A DNA stretch of 64,000 nucleotides from Phycisphaerales bacterium (GCA_022843045.1 JALHOJ010000003.1:1-64000); one strand, 5' to 3'. Counted from the first letter of the stretch, positions 16,474-26,800 are shown. The notes: a model not told the origin generated them from the letters alone. A program made the numbers and translations.

Positions 16474-18903
16474 TTACTCCGGAATTCCAAATCCAACTCG
16501 CATGTATGAGTTGACGAATCGAGCTTCTAAAGCCGAGTTCCACAGTCCACGCCGTTGACTCCGGCAGAGGTTCATGTAAGCATCCACGACATCATTTTGA
16601 ACTCCTGTTGCTGGTGGTGGGACATTAAGAACGTCTTGCATGTACGTCGCGAGTGTGGGCTCGCCGGCTTCCGGGACATTAATGAACGGAACAAATGATG
16701 TTGTAGTTTCTCTCGTGACCGTGCGCCATCCTGGTTGCACATACTGATTGGGGGGAGTTTGCGGATACTGGAAGTTGGCGAACGCCGCGGGCTCATCGAT
16801 ATCCTCGGGCTGTGGGTTCGGATCTCCTTTCTGCGTTCGGAATCCGAGGTGTGGCGGATTGAGCGACATTAGGGCGTAGTACTGATTTCCCTGCCACGTG
16901 GAAGGTCCGGTTGTTGGCCCGACTGGGTTGAATCGTGCTCGTCCAATGTTCTTCATAGCGTTCTGGAAGAACGAGTTGCCCGTAAAGATGAAGTTAGGAC
17001 CGAGTGGTGCTTTGGCGACCGGGCCGTAGTACGGGACTTGCGTGGGCGACTGCGGCTGCAGCGCCTTCTGGTTATCGATGTTGATGCAATAGCCGCCGGT
17101 CGTCCCCCCGCCGAACCAGTTGTAAAAGACATTCTGCTCGACGAGTGCAGAATATGTGGCGATATAGGCGGGATTAGGCTTGGGCTCTTGATCGTCGTTG
17201 ATGTATAAACCCGCAGTGCCACCGATTGCACCATCCACGTTGAGCGCGACGAGATTGCGATACACGTGTGCAGCTTTGACGAGTTCGTTGGCCGTTCCCG
17301 AGGGGCCGCCTGTGTTCTCGTAGTAGTCGAACGATGCCCCGTTGCCAGTCTCGCCATCGAAGCGTCTACATCTGGTTAGGGTAATCCCATACCCACGCGC
17401 GTCACCATCAAGATCGACGCTGTTCAACTGGCGACCATTCACGGTCTGGCCGTTGACGACGCGAGACACCGGGACATCGTTCCACTTGTCGACGTTGGCC
17501 CCGTTGATGACAACGTTGTACTTGCACTCGCCGCGCCAGTATTTTTCAGGAATCGGCGGCTCGCTGAGTTCGCTGAGGGCGGGATTGGGGTTCCATTTGC
17601 CCTGATTCTGAGCGTGGCCGAGGGAAATGCCCATGGGAGCGCTGAGGACCAGGTTGTTCACGATGCGTTGGTTTCTGCCACGGGACTGGATGCCTGCGTG
17701 GGGCGGTCTGGACATGATGTTGTTGCGCACCAGCATGTGTTGGCTGCTGGCGGGCATGTACATGCCTTGGGAAAAGACATTCTTGGGGGCGAGCGGATTC
17801 ACGACCGGGACGGGCGGGGTGCGCAGGTCGGTGCTCATTACCACAGGGTGGTTGTTGAGATGGTTCCAGCCGCACTTGTGCCAGAAGTTGTCTTCGATGA
17901 GGCCCCACTTCACCGAGCCGAAGTACGCTCCGCCGCTGGTGGAGCCTTCGGGGTCGCCCTCGCCCCAGTTGAGGTTGCGTTGCCAGAAGTCCATCAGGAC
18001 GCAGCGGCGGATGGTGAGGCCGCGGATTGTTCTGGTGAGATGATTGCTGTCGTTGCCATCGATTTCGAAGGCGGTGCCGACGTTGTGGATGTACAGGTCT
18101 TCGAACAGGAATCGTGCGCCAGTCGAGCCTTTCTTCATGAAGGCAGAAGCGGGCTTGACTGGCACCCAGCCTGCCCCGATGCCGCTGGGGATGCTTTGAG
18201 AAGTGATTTCGAGGCCGATCACCCAGATGTCCCCGCCCCACTCTGCTTGAAAGCTATTCGCCGAGCCGCCCCGCATATCCCAGCAAGGGGCAGTACCTTC
18301 GCCGAGGCTTTTGACAGGGATCTTGATAACAGGACGATTGGCATCACCGCCAGTCATATTGGCTCGGGGCCAAGCTTCAATGACCAGAGGAAGGCTTGCG
18401 CCTTTTCCGCCCCAACTTGGCCCAGTGGACGGCGGAGGGGTCAGCACCTCGCCGTCGAACACCGATCCGCGCCAAAGCCGGAGGCGAGCGCCCATCGGAT
18501 TCTGGTTGCAGCAGCGGGGATTGCCCGGAACGCCAGCCGGACGAATGGGATCGTTCAGACGCATCCAAGCGGTAGCGATGTGACGCAGCGGGGCGGCTTC
18601 AGACGTTTCCGGGTTGGGGCTGCCGTTGGGCAAGGTATCTGCTCCCCAGTCCGCCACGTAGACGATTTGTTTGGGGTCTAGGGTGCTGTCGTCGGGTGGA
18701 TCGGTCCAATCGTTGCTCAGATTGCTATCCGTGGCGCTGGACAACCACGGGCGGAAGTAGTCACCGACATCTTCGTAACACGTTGGGTCGTTGACCGGAT
18801 CACAGCCCGGCGGCACGAATTGGGCCGATGCTGTTGTTCCGAAAAAGCTGATAGCTACGAACGCTACCCCCCCCAGCACGCCGAGCAAACCACGCTGCAA
18901 CAT
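16474..18903 (-). CDS. Large secreted protein, probably a right-handed parallel beta-helix
   Basis: 809 residues from ATG 18903, preceded by GGGAG at 8-base spacing; the track start at 19005 lies upstream of the signal peptide (MLQRGLLGVLGGVAFVAISFFGTTASA). The centre has repeated short strands with NN and N-x-I turns (LLVRNNIMSR, QRIVNNLVLS, ALVEQNVFYN, FIFTGNSFFQ), the pattern of pectate-lyase-like beta-helix proteins. No polysaccharide-lyase catalytic triad is recognised, so the function stays open. It ends 5 bases before the PEP-CTERM-like gene starts, so the two are probably co-transcribed. Base composition is more AT-rich than flanking genes, suggesting later acquisition. Confidence 0.82.
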   Translation of the reverse strand: MLQRGLLGVLGGVAFVAISFFGTTASAQFVPPGCDPVNDPTCYEDVGDYFRPWLSSATDSNLSNDWTDPPDDSTLDPKQIVYVADWGADTLPNGSPNPETSEAAPLRHIATAWMRLNDPIRPAGVPGNPRCCNQNPMGARLRLWRGSVFDGEVLTPPPSTGPSWGGKGASLPLVIEAWPRANMTGGDANRPVIKIPVKSLGEGTAPCWDMRGGSANSFQAEWGGDIWVIGLEITSQSIPSGIGAGWVPVKPASAFMKKGSTGARFLFEDLYIHNVGTAFEIDGNDSNHLTRTIRGLTIRRCVLMDFWQRNLNWGEGDPEGSTSGGAYFGSVKWGLIEDNFWHKCGWNHLNNHPVVMSTDLRTPPVPVVNPLAPKNVFSQGMYMPASSQHMLVRNNIMSRPPHAGIQSRGRNQRIVNNLVLSAPMGISLGHAQNQGKWNPNPALSELSEPPIPEKYWRGECKYNVVINGANVDKWNDVPVSRVVNGQTVNGRQLNSVDLDGDARGYGITLTRCRRFDGETGNGASFDYYENTGGPSGTANELVKAAHVYRNLVALNVDGAIGGTAGLYINDDQEPKPNPAYIATYSALVEQNVFYNWFGGGTTGGYCINIDNQKALQPQSPTQVPYYGPVAKAPLGPNFIFTGNSFFQNAMKNIGRARFNPVGPTTGPSTWQGNQYYALMSLNPPHLGFRTQKGDPNPQPEDIDEPAAFANFQYPQTPPNQYVQPGWRTVTRETTTSFVPFINVPEAGEPTLATYMQDVLNVPPPATGVQNDVVDAYMNLCRSQRRGLWNSALEARFVNSYMRVGFGIPE

Positions 18904-19054
18904 GTCGATACTCCCGAGCAAGATGGTCACGCTTGGCATGGCAAGCCCACCGAGGCAAGCACGCAGCGCGACAAGGCAAGATACCACGGGTTGGCGGGTT
19001 GGCAAGGAAAAGTGGTCCGATCACTGCGATTTAGTGCGGTCCTACGCTGGCCCG

Positions 19055-19318
19055 ATGTCCAAGAAACCTGCTGACAAGTCCGCCGGGTCTGGTGTGGGGG
19101 GTGGGGGTGGTGCGCTCACGTTTGAGGAGGCGATGGTGCGGCTGGAGGGGATTGTGGAGCGGGTGGAGCGGGGGGAGATTGGGTTGGAGGATGCGCTGAA
19201 GGAATATGAGGAGGGGATGGCGCTGATCAAGCGGTGCAAGGAAGTGCTGGGGAAGGCGCAGCAGCGGGTGGAGGAGTTGGGGAGGGAGGCGTTGAGGGAG
19301 AGCGAGCGAGGGGGGTAG
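19055..19318 (+). CDS. xseB: Exodeoxyribonuclease VII small subunit
   Basis: 87 residues. Small subunit of the nuclease that degrades single-stranded DNA to oligonucleotides; it binds the large subunit XseA. LTFEEAMVRLEGIVERVERGEIGLEDALKEYEEG is the full family signature, ending in the helix EVLGKAQQRVEEL. The track ORF starts at 18791 inside the divergent gene's leader; ATG 19055 (MSKKPADKS) is the right start. Normal length. xseA is not in the window, so the two subunits are encoded apart here. Confidence 0.95.
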   Translation: MSKKPADKSAGSGVGGGGGALTFEEAMVRLEGIVERVERGEIGLEDALKEYEEGMALIKRCKEVLGKAQQRVEELGREALRESERGG

Positions 19319-19319
19319 A

Positions 19320-19444
19320 GGAAAAACGATACAGCGATGGAGCGATGAAGCGATAAATAGGACTCGTTGTTCGAGAGCCCATCGCGGGGTGGGTGTGGGG
19401 ACTGTGTCGTTTCTGTTGTTCGCTGGTTCGCTCGATCGCTCGAC
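19320..19444. repeat. Two-armed GCGATA palindrome
   Basis: Left arm GAAAAACGATACAGCGATGG to AGCGATAAATAG (19320-19359); right arm GTTCGCTGGTTCGCTCGATC to GCTCG (about 19403-19444) is a loose reverse complement. Shares ACAGCGAT and AGCGATAAATAG with the repeat at 9957. Separates xseB from the prepilin peptidase gene. Confidence 0.55.
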
Positions 19445-19452
19445 CTCCCCCC

Positions 19453-20922
19453 ATGGACTCACTGACCCTCCAACTCACCGCCTTTGACGCTGTCCGCATG
19501 CTCTGGGCGATGGCGTTCGGGGCGTGCGTGGGGTCGCTCATCAACGTGCTGGCGTATCGGATTCCGCGGGGGCTGGACTTTGTGACGCCGCAAAGTCGGT
19601 GTCCGTCGTGTTCGACGAAGCTGACGTGGCGGGAGAACATTCCGATTTTCGGGTGGCTGCTGCTGGGTGGGCGGTGTCGGTTTTGTCGGTCGCCCATCTC
19701 GGCGGAGTATCCGATTGTTGAGACCATCGTTGCGGTGCTGTGGGGCGCGGCGTACATGGCGTGCTATAGCGATCCGTCGACGCCTTTGCACGGGCTGTTT
19801 TCGTGGGCCGAGCCGGAGTGGGCCCGCAGCGGGTTTGTGCAGACGTGGCCGATTTTTCTGGTGATCGTGACGCTGCTTTCGTCGCTGGTGGCGATGACGC
19901 TGGTGGACGCGAGGACGTTCACGATCCCGCCGGTGCTGACGAATGTGCCGACGGTGGTGGCGCTGTTGGTGCATCCGATCTATGCCGTGATTGTGCAGAT
20001 GAAGGATGGGCGGCTGATCGCGACTGCGCCGGGGTATTCGTGGTCGATCTGGACGCCTGACAAGTTTGGGTGGTGGTGGGTCGGGGCGGGCGTCGGCGGG
20101 GCGGTGGGGTTTGTGGTCGCGAATCTGCTGCTGCGGTTTGGGGTCTTGAAGCGGAGCTTTGAGGATTACGCGGCGTGGGAAGCGAAGACGTTGGCGGAGA
20201 TTGAGGCGAAGCAGGGGGCGGCGGGCGCGGCGGGGGCGGGGGAAGCGGCAACGGCGCGAGTGGGCCCCGCGGCGGGTTTGAGCGATCAGGCCGACGCGCA
20301 GGGCGCGGACGCGGCATCAGTTGCAGCATCGGCGAGCGACGATCGTGTGAACGGAGAGCAGGCGGCTGCGCCGACGGAGCAGGAGATGTGGGTGCAGTAT
20401 CCGCATGCTCGGCGCGAGATGGCGCGGGAGTTGTTGTTCGTGGGGGTGATCGCGGCGTTTGCTGTCGGGGCGGCGTATTTGGCGTTGCGGCTTGCCGGGC
20501 CTTGGGCGATGAATGTCAACACGCTGCGGCTGGAGCCGACCAGCGACGTGGTGGTGCCGCTGTGGCTGCAGGTGACGTCGGGGGCGTTCCTGGGATACTT
20601 GATTGGCGGCGGGGTGGTGTGGGCGATACGGATTCTGGGCACGCTCGCGTTTGGCAAGGAAGCGCTGGGGCTTGGTGATGTTCACATGATGGCGGCGGTG
20701 GGGGCGTGCCTGGGGTGGATCGATCCGACGCTCGCGTTCTTTGGCGCGGCGTTCCTGGGCATGGCGGGATGGGCGATTCAGTACTTCAGCAGCGGCGAGA
20801 ACAAGCGGATGCTGCCGTATGGGCCGTTCCTGGCGATGGCGACGATCGTGGTGTGGTTTGGGAAGCCGGTGATTGAGCGTGCGGCGGGGTGGGCCTTAGG
20901 CGGGCCGGTGAACTGGCCTTGA
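19453..20922 (+). CDS. Prepilin peptidase / N-methyltransferase (PilD/GspO type) with insertion
   Basis: Membrane aspartic protease that cleaves and methylates type IV pilin-like and type II secretion pseudopilin precursors. 489 residues from ATG 19453 (MDSLTLQLT); the track start 19393 lies in the repeat. Features in order: a membrane segment, zinc-binding Cys pairs CPSC (50-53) and CRFC (75-78) with a PIFGWLLLGG core, first catalytic Asp in TLVDARTFTIP (D152), and the second in the GLGD motif (about D408). Family members normally have about 60-70 residues between the two Asp; here about 255, including an Ala-rich soluble stretch (about 255-320). The N-terminal methyltransferase domain looks complete. 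Confidence 0.93.
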   Translation: MDSLTLQLTAFDAVRMLWAMAFGACVGSLINVLAYRIPRGLDFVTPQSRCPSCSTKLTWRENIPIFGWLLLGGRCRFCRSPISAEYPIVETIVAVLWGAAYMACYSDPSTPLHGLFSWAEPEWARSGFVQTWPIFLVIVTLLSSLVAMTLVDARTFTIPPVLTNVPTVVALLVHPIYAVIVQMKDGRLIATAPGYSWSIWTPDKFGWWWVGAGVGGAVGFVVANLLLRFGVLKRSFEDYAAWEAKTLAEIEAKQGAAGAAGAGEAATARVGPAAGLSDQADAQGADAASVAASASDDRVNGEQAAAPTEQEMWVQYPHARREMARELLFVGVIAAFAVGAAYLALRLAGPWAMNVNTLRLEPTSDVVVPLWLQVTSGAFLGYLIGGGVVWAIRILGTLAFGKEALGLGDVHMMAAVGACLGWIDPTLAFFGAAFLGMAGWAIQYFSSGENKRMLPYGPFLAMATIVVWFGKPVIERAAGWALGGPVNWP

Positions 20923-20967
20923 TGAAAAAGAAGGCACGCGGCGGAAAGGCATCGGGGCATCGAGGCG

Positions 20968-21594
20968 TTATTCGACGGCGTCCATCGCTTCGGCGAGGGC
21001 TTGCGTGACGAGGGCGAGGCGGGCGGCCATCGCTTCATCGCGCGCGCCGGAGATGCCGCCTTCGAGGCGGCTGGGGCCGAGGAGGTCGTCGAAGCCGGTG
21101 GTGGCGCGGGAGAGGTACAGCGTTGCGCCGCGGAGGGAGCCGGAGAAGTTCTCGTCCTTGGGTTCGTCGCTGGTGAGGAAGAAGCCGCCGCCGGCGTAGA
21201 GGCCGGCTTGGCCGTTGCCGGTCAGGACGAAGACTCGGGCGATGGCGGTGGTGGCGTCGGGGTCGATGGGGGTCTTGCCGGCGCGGGGGCGGAGGAAACA
21301 GTGGACGTGCACGATGACGCCGGTCGCGGCGGAGAGATCGCCGCCGTCTTTGAGGAATTGCTCAGGGATGTCGGTCATGTAGATGTCGGCGACGCCGACC
21401 TTGCTTGGGGCGAAGACGCGGGTGGGGAGGGTTGCGGATTCGCCCGCGAAGGAGAGGGAGTTGCCGGAGACGGTGGAGCGGAGGTCGGGGGCTGCGCTGG
21501 AGCCGAACCAGTTGCCCGTGCTGGAGCAGCCGGCAAGGAGGGTGCAGGCGAGAGTGGCGAGGGTGATGTTGGCGGGGGCGGAGAGCACGCGCAT
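20968..21594 (-). CDS. Lipoprotein of unknown function
   Basis: 208 residues from ATG 21594; the track ORF extends to 21999 but that part is a shadow of the next gene. Signal sequence ends in the lipobox LLAGC, so the mature protein should be lipid-anchored at Cys 20 or so. The mature part has SKVGVADIYMTDIPEQFLKDGG and GNGQAGLYAGGGFFL segments, no recognised domain. Convergent with the prepilin peptidase gene, separated from it by 45 bases. Confidence 0.78.
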   Translation of the reverse strand: MRVLSAPANITLATLACTLLAGCSSTGNWFGSSAAPDLRSTVSGNSLSFAGESATLPTRVFAPSKVGVADIYMTDIPEQFLKDGGDLSAATGVIVHVHCFLRPRAGKTPIDPDATTAIARVFVLTGNGQAGLYAGGGFFLTSDEPKDENFSGSLRGATLYLSRATTGFDDLLGPSRLEGGISGARDEAMAARLALVTQALAEAMDAVE

Positions 21595-21636
21595 GGGCGA
21601 AGGTAGCAGGGCGCGGCGTGCGTTGGGGCCAAGATG

Positions 21637-21668
21637 AAAACGGGCCGAGCCTTGGGAGGCTCGGCCCG
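21637..21668 (-). terminator. Rho-independent terminator of the phosphoesterase gene
   Basis: CGGGCCGAGCC / GGCTCGGCCCG, a perfect 11-bp stem, followed on the minus strand by TTTTC. About 50 bases past the stop of the gene at 21716. Confidence 0.85.
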
Positions 21669-21715
21669 CTTCGGATGCGCGGGTGAGGGATGGTCCGTTC
21701 AACCGCGAGGATTCA

Positions 21716-23716
21716 TCAGTTGCCGGAGCACTGGCAGGGGCCCTCGGCGAAGACGCTGAGGAAGCTGTCGATGTCGCAGGGGTCGAAGGACGCGCCGTCG
21801 TTGTTGAAGTCGATGTCGTTGCAGATGGCGGCGCCGGGGATGCAGGGGCCTTCGGAGTAGACGGAGAGGAAGGCGTCGATGTCCTGGGGATCGAAGAGCG
21901 CGCCGTCGTTGTTGAAGTCGATGGTGTCGCAGGAGACGGGGCGGAGGTCGTTGGCGGGGCCGCGGAGGAGGACGCGGTTGTTGTAGGTGCGGAGTTCAAA
22001 GCCGGTGACGGTGAAGTTCGCGTCGCCCGCGTTGAGCGGGAAGTTGTGGAAGTTCTGGAAGGCGACTTCGAACTGGCCGTTGGCGAGCGGGCGCACGTTG
22101 ACTTCGAGGAAGCCGTAGTGCTTGCCGCCTCGGAGGAGCTGGTTGCCGTTCCAGAGCTCTGGCTCGCTTTGGTCGGCGGTCCAGCGGTTGAAGGGGTTCA
22201 TGGTGAAGCTCTGGCCTTCGGGGTTGAGGGGGTTGTTGCGCCAGTTGGTGATGCTGTTGTTGACGAAGCCGGGAGCGTCTTCGACGCCTCGCAGGCCGTC
22301 GCCCGCGAAGCCGACGTCCCAGAGGTGGACGCCGTAGCCGTCGTTGTCGAGATCGAAGAAGCTCATCTCGGCGACTTCGCTATGGCCGCAGAAGATGCCG
22401 GCGACGCGGAACTGCTCGGCGAGGGGCGCGTAGATGCGCATGGCTTCGCCGCTCTGGGGGCTGGTCACGCTGCTGCCGTGGACGCCTCGGGAGAAGGGGG
22501 TGTGGTGCCACTGCAGGAAGATGATCTGGCCGCGGGCGCGGGCGTCGGCGAGGGCGGCGACGGCCCAGTCGTACTGCGTGGTGCCGACGTTGAAGTCGGG
22601 GATGTCGGCGGGGGCGTAGGGGGTGCTGAACCAGGCGCGGTTGGTGTCGCGGTTGGCGGGGAAGTTGATGTTCAGGCCCTGGCCCGGAGGCGGGGCGACG
22701 CGGCTGTTGGCTTCTTCGGTGGCCTTGACGGAGCAGAGGGTGATGACGGTGACGGGGCCGTAGTCGGTGGTGTAGTAGAGGTCCTGGAACGGGGCATTGC
22801 CCGCGCTGGGCCAATCGAAGTACGCGCTCCACTGCTGGCGGGCGTAGGAGATGAGCTGGTTGGTGTTGGGGCCGCCGTTGCCGCCTTCGCCCGCGCCGAC
22901 GCCGTTGAAGATGCAGTTGTTGCCGATGGCGGCGATCAAGGGGCGAGCGCTGAGCAGGTCGTCGTACTGCCCGGCGTTGTGGCGCCAGAACTCGTCCCAG
23001 CGGCGCTGCTGTTCGGCGCCGGTGCCTTCGATCAGGTCGCCCGGCATGATGATCATGTCGGGATCGCGGAGTTCCATCTGCTTGATGTTCTCCTGGTAGC
23101 CGAGGGTTTCGGTGACCAAGTACGCGTCACGGCCGCGGCCGGTGCCGGCGGGGCGGCCGGTGCTGCCCGGGAGATTGGGCGTGCTGCGGGCCCACTCGCG
23201 GAAGCGGGTGCGGCCTGAGACGAGGGTTTCGGAGTCGCTGACGACGTGGAAGCGCATGCTGCGCTGGGTGGTGGCGAGCGGGGCGGTGCGGAAGGTGTTG
23301 GAGTAGGTCGATGCGCCCTGCGAGACGGTGTAGGTGTACTCGGTGTCGGGCGCGAGGCCGGTGACGGTCAGGGCGTGCTTGAAGTTGCGGGCGGGCTGGC
23401 CGGCTTCGAAGATCGCGGTGGTGGCGAAGGGGAACGCTCCGCCCGCGGTGAGCTCGGCGGGGATCTGGTAATCGAGGACGGGGATGAGCGTGGGCGAGGA
23501 GGTGAGGACGAGGGGGCTGGCGAGGTTGCCGCCGGTGATCGTCAGCGTGCCGGGCGCGTCGACTGGCGTGAACCAGTTGAACTGCAGGCCCTGCGTGGTG
23601 AGGCTCTGTTGGTATGGCAGCACGCGGAAGTCGCCGACGCTGGCGAGGGTGGTGGCGGCGAAACCGCACGCTGCGATCAGCGATGCGGCGAACAGACGGA
23701 CGGCGCGATGGGCCAT
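21716..23716 (-). CDS. Secreted metallophosphoesterase-like protein with C-terminal dockerin-like repeats
   Basis: 666 residues from ATG 23716 with signal peptide (MAHRAVRLFAASLIAACGFA). Residues about 100-150 (DTEYTYTVSQGASTYSNTFRTAP) resemble the fibronectin-like N-terminal domain of purple acid phosphatases. The catalytic part shows MIIMPGDLIEG, AIGNNC (GNH-like motif with Asn-Cys), QWHHTPFSR and FCGHSEV, the order of metal ligands in calcineurin-like phosphoesterases. The C-terminus has two cysteine-flanked repeats, DFNNDGALFDPQDIDAFLSV and DFNNDGASFDPCDIDSFLSV, each resembling a dockerin/EF-hand calcium loop and ended by EGPC. The same tail is on the proteins at 36217 and 37660. The upstream ORF continuation to 24298 is a shadow. 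Confidence 0.88.
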   Translation of the reverse strand: MAHRAVRLFAASLIAACGFAATTLASVGDFRVLPYQQSLTTQGLQFNWFTPVDAPGTLTITGGNLASPLVLTSSPTLIPVLDYQIPAELTAGGAFPFATTAIFEAGQPARNFKHALTVTGLAPDTEYTYTVSQGASTYSNTFRTAPLATTQRSMRFHVVSDSETLVSGRTRFREWARSTPNLPGSTGRPAGTGRGRDAYLVTETLGYQENIKQMELRDPDMIIMPGDLIEGTGAEQQRRWDEFWRHNAGQYDDLLSARPLIAAIGNNCIFNGVGAGEGGNGGPNTNQLISYARQQWSAYFDWPSAGNAPFQDLYYTTDYGPVTVITLCSVKATEEANSRVAPPPGQGLNINFPANRDTNRAWFSTPYAPADIPDFNVGTTQYDWAVAALADARARGQIIFLQWHHTPFSRGVHGSSVTSPQSGEAMRIYAPLAEQFRVAGIFCGHSEVAEMSFFDLDNDGYGVHLWDVGFAGDGLRGVEDAPGFVNNSITNWRNNPLNPEGQSFTMNPFNRWTADQSEPELWNGNQLLRGGKHYGFLEVNVRPLANGQFEVAFQNFHNFPLNAGDANFTVTGFELRTYNNRVLLRGPANDLRPVSCDTIDFNNDGALFDPQDIDAFLSVYSEGPCIPGAAICNDIDFNNDGASFDPCDIDSFLSVFAEGPCQCSGN

Positions 23717-23814
23717 GGACACGCTCCTGTGTGACAATCCCGGGGCCCTGGCCACGCGCGACACGATTCGCGCGAGACGGTGGGCCTGATGGGTGCAACA
23801 GAAGCGCGCAGCAC

Positions 23815-23833
23815 TTCGCAACAGCGTTGCGAA
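23815..23833. promoter_or_regulatory. Palindrome upstream of the phosphoesterase gene
   Basis: TTCGCAAC-AGC-GTTGCGAA is a perfect inverted repeat, nested in an imperfect larger one (GCGCGCAGCACTT ... AAGTGCGCGC). It is about 100 bases before the phosphoesterase start and 55 bases after the amidohydrolase stop. It could be an operator or a terminator; there is no U-run, which favours the former. Confidence 0.4.
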
Positions 23834-23888
23834 TGCAACAAGTGCGCGCCAAGTTTTGGTTTGGTGCCAAACTGGTGTGGAATGACGA

Positions 23889-26800
23889 TCACCACGCGTG
23901 CCAGCCGCAGCCGCAGACGCCAGGCATGTAGCGAGGGTCGCGTCCACTGCGGAGCATCTCCATGTGGAGCTGATGCAGTTGCTCGCGTTCCTCGTCGGAG
24001 AGCGAATCTTCGCCCGGGCGGCGGCCGCGGCGCGGCGGGGCAGCGCCGTCGGAGCCGGCTTCTGGCTTGGGGTCGTCGGGCGTGGCGTCGGACTTCTTCT
24101 TCTCGGCGAGCAGCTTGTTGATGAGGCGGTCGCGTTCCTTGGCGATCCAGTCGCGATGTGCCGCGTCCTGTTCGACGCTGTAGAGCTCTCGGCCGTCGAC
24201 CCAGGTGCGATCGACGCGGGCGTAGGTGGACATGGGGTGGTCGGTCCAGAGCGCGAGGTCGGCCACAGAGCCGACCTTGATCTTGCCGACCTTGTCATCG
24301 ATGCGCAGCTGCTTGGCGGGGTTGAGCGTGACGAACTTCCAGGCTTCGCTTTCGCTGAAGCCGCCGACTTCGCGGCCGTACTTGACGGCCTTCGCTGCTT
24401 CGACGTTCAGGAAGCGTGCCAGGCTGTTGCTGTCGCTGTTGAAGCTGGTGGTGGCGCCGACCTTTTGCATGAGCGGCAGGCCGGCGGGGATGGCGTCCTG
24501 AACTTCGACCTTGAAGGCCCACCAGTCGGCGAAGCCCGAACCGCCGCCTGAGTAGTCGCGGACATAGTCGGCGACTTTGTAGCCTTCCAAGATGTGCTGG
24601 TAGGTGCCGACCTTGAAGCCAAAGTCGCGGGCGATCTGGCTGAGCATCACGATCTCGTCCTGGCGGTAGCTGTGGCAGTGGATGAGGCGCGTCCCGGCGA
24701 GGATTTCGGCGAGGGGTTCGAGTTCGAGGTCGATGCGAGGGGGATTCACGCTCGCCTTCGCGGCGGCGTATTCCTTCGCGGCGATGAAGCGATCGCGGAT
24801 GAGCATTTCGACGCCCATGCGGCTGCGCGGGTATCGCGTGGTTTGGGCGTCCCAGTTCACCTGCTTGGGATTTTCGCCCAAGGCGAACTTGATGCCTGGG
24901 ATTGCGTTTTCGAAGTGCATGTCTTCGGGGCGATATGCGCCCCAGCGGAGCTTGGTGGTCTGGCTTTGGCCGCCGATGGCGTTGGCGCTGCCGTGGAGTT
25001 GGAGGACGCTGGTGACGCCGCCGGCGAGTTGGCGGTACCAGTTGACGTCGTCGGGATTGGTGACGTCCTCGATTCGGACTTCTGAGGTGACGGCCTGGCC
25101 GCCTTCGTTGACGCCTCGGCTGATGCCGGTGTGGCTGTGGGCGTCGATGATGCCGGTGGTCAAGTGCTTGCCGGTGGCATTGATGCTGATGTCGGAGGCT
25201 TGCATTTCGATGCCCTGGGTCATGGGCACGATTTGGGTGATGACACCGTTTTCGATGAGGACGGAGTGTTCGCGGAGGATGCCTCGGTTGCCTTCGGCAT
25301 CGGCGGGGGCTTCGTCGTCGTTGGTCCAGATGACGGCGTTTGAGATCAGGACGCGGTTCTTCGTGGGCTGGTCGAAGAAGCCGTAGGGTCCGAAGGGGAC
25401 GGGGAGCTTGTCGGGGAGGCCAGCGAGGAGTTGGTCAAATTCGGCGGCTTCGTCCTTGTCATCCTTCACTTCAAGGCGGGCGGCGTATTCGTGCTTGGTG
25501 CCGTCGGGCATGGTGCTGACGCCACGGAGTTCGGAGCCGACGCGGGTGATGGTGTCGGAGGACTTGCCTTCCATGCCCAGGGGCTTGAGGTCGTGGGAGA
25601 AGGTGATCTTGCTGCCATCGAACTTGAGGTCGTCGGCGTCGATTCGGATGTCTTTCTTGCCGGGCTCGCTGAAGATGACGGTGAGTTTCTTTTCGCCCAA
25701 CTCCAGGCGGACCTTGTCGTCGTCCTTGGAGTCTGGCTCGACCTTGCCGTCCATGCGGACGACGATCCAGGTGCCCTTCCACCACTTCTCGCTGTCTTCG
25801 AGCTTGCGGGAGAGGAAGGGGAAGGAGCCGTTGGGGCTTTCGACGCTGCCCCGCAGAGTGACGGGCTTGGCGGTCCAGTCGGCTGTGAGGCGGACGGTGA
25901 CGTCGGGGTGCTTGCCGTCCCCCGCCATGTCGGCGCTGAGGAGCTTGTACGAGAGCGTGGTGCCGTCCCAGGCGACTTCGCGGGCGGCGATCTTCTCTTC
26001 GACGCCTTCGTTGGTGAAGTTGACGATTTCGACTTTGGGAGCGCGGTCCTTGGAAAGGTCGTCGGCGTCGGTGATGCGGATGAGGCCCGTGCTGTGCTCG
26101 CCCATCGGGTCGTTGTCGAAGATCATGGGCCAGTCGCCCGCGAGGCTTTGGGGTTCGCGGGTGAGGCCGTACTGGACGACGCGGCCGCCCGGCAGCACGA
26201 CGCGGCCGTTGCCCTTGTTGGCGGTCGGCGCGGCTTCGCCTTCGGAGTCTTCGACATCGAAGGTGATGGCGACGGAGGCGATGCCGTCGTCGCCGAATTC
26301 GTCGTGGTCGAAGATGAAGGAGATGAAGCCGTCCTGCTGCGTCACCTTGCGGGCTTTGGCCTTGACGGTGGTGGGCTTGGGCGGTTCCTTGGCTTCTTCG
26401 GCGGGCTTGTCTGCGGGGGCGGGAGGGACAGGGGTGACCTTGCGGACTTCGACGGAGCCGTCCTTGGCGATCACGAGAGTGCGAACCGCGCCGTCAGGCG
26501 TGATCATGTCGGTGCGCCAGGTGCCGGCGAGCTCGATCTTGGGCTTGTCGCCTTCGTGGAGGATGCCGTCGACGATGGTGGCGCGGAGTTTGGTCTTCTT
26601 GTCGAAGATGGGGCCGGTAGCGAGGAGGAGGTTGGCACGCTTGCCGGGCTCGATGGTGCCGAGTTGGTCGGCGACGCCCAGCATCTCGGCGGGCTTGGTG
26701 GTGAGGGCGGCAAGGGCCTGTGTCTCGGTGAGGCCGAAGGCAATGGCCTTGCGGAGGTTGGCGGTGAATTCGTTTCGGCTCTTGAGCTTGCTGGTGGTGA

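Noticed and set aside
21716-24298. 860-residue form of the phosphoesterase ORF
   Set aside because: The signal peptide starts at 23716; the upstream part is a shadow of the amidohydrolase gene and leader.
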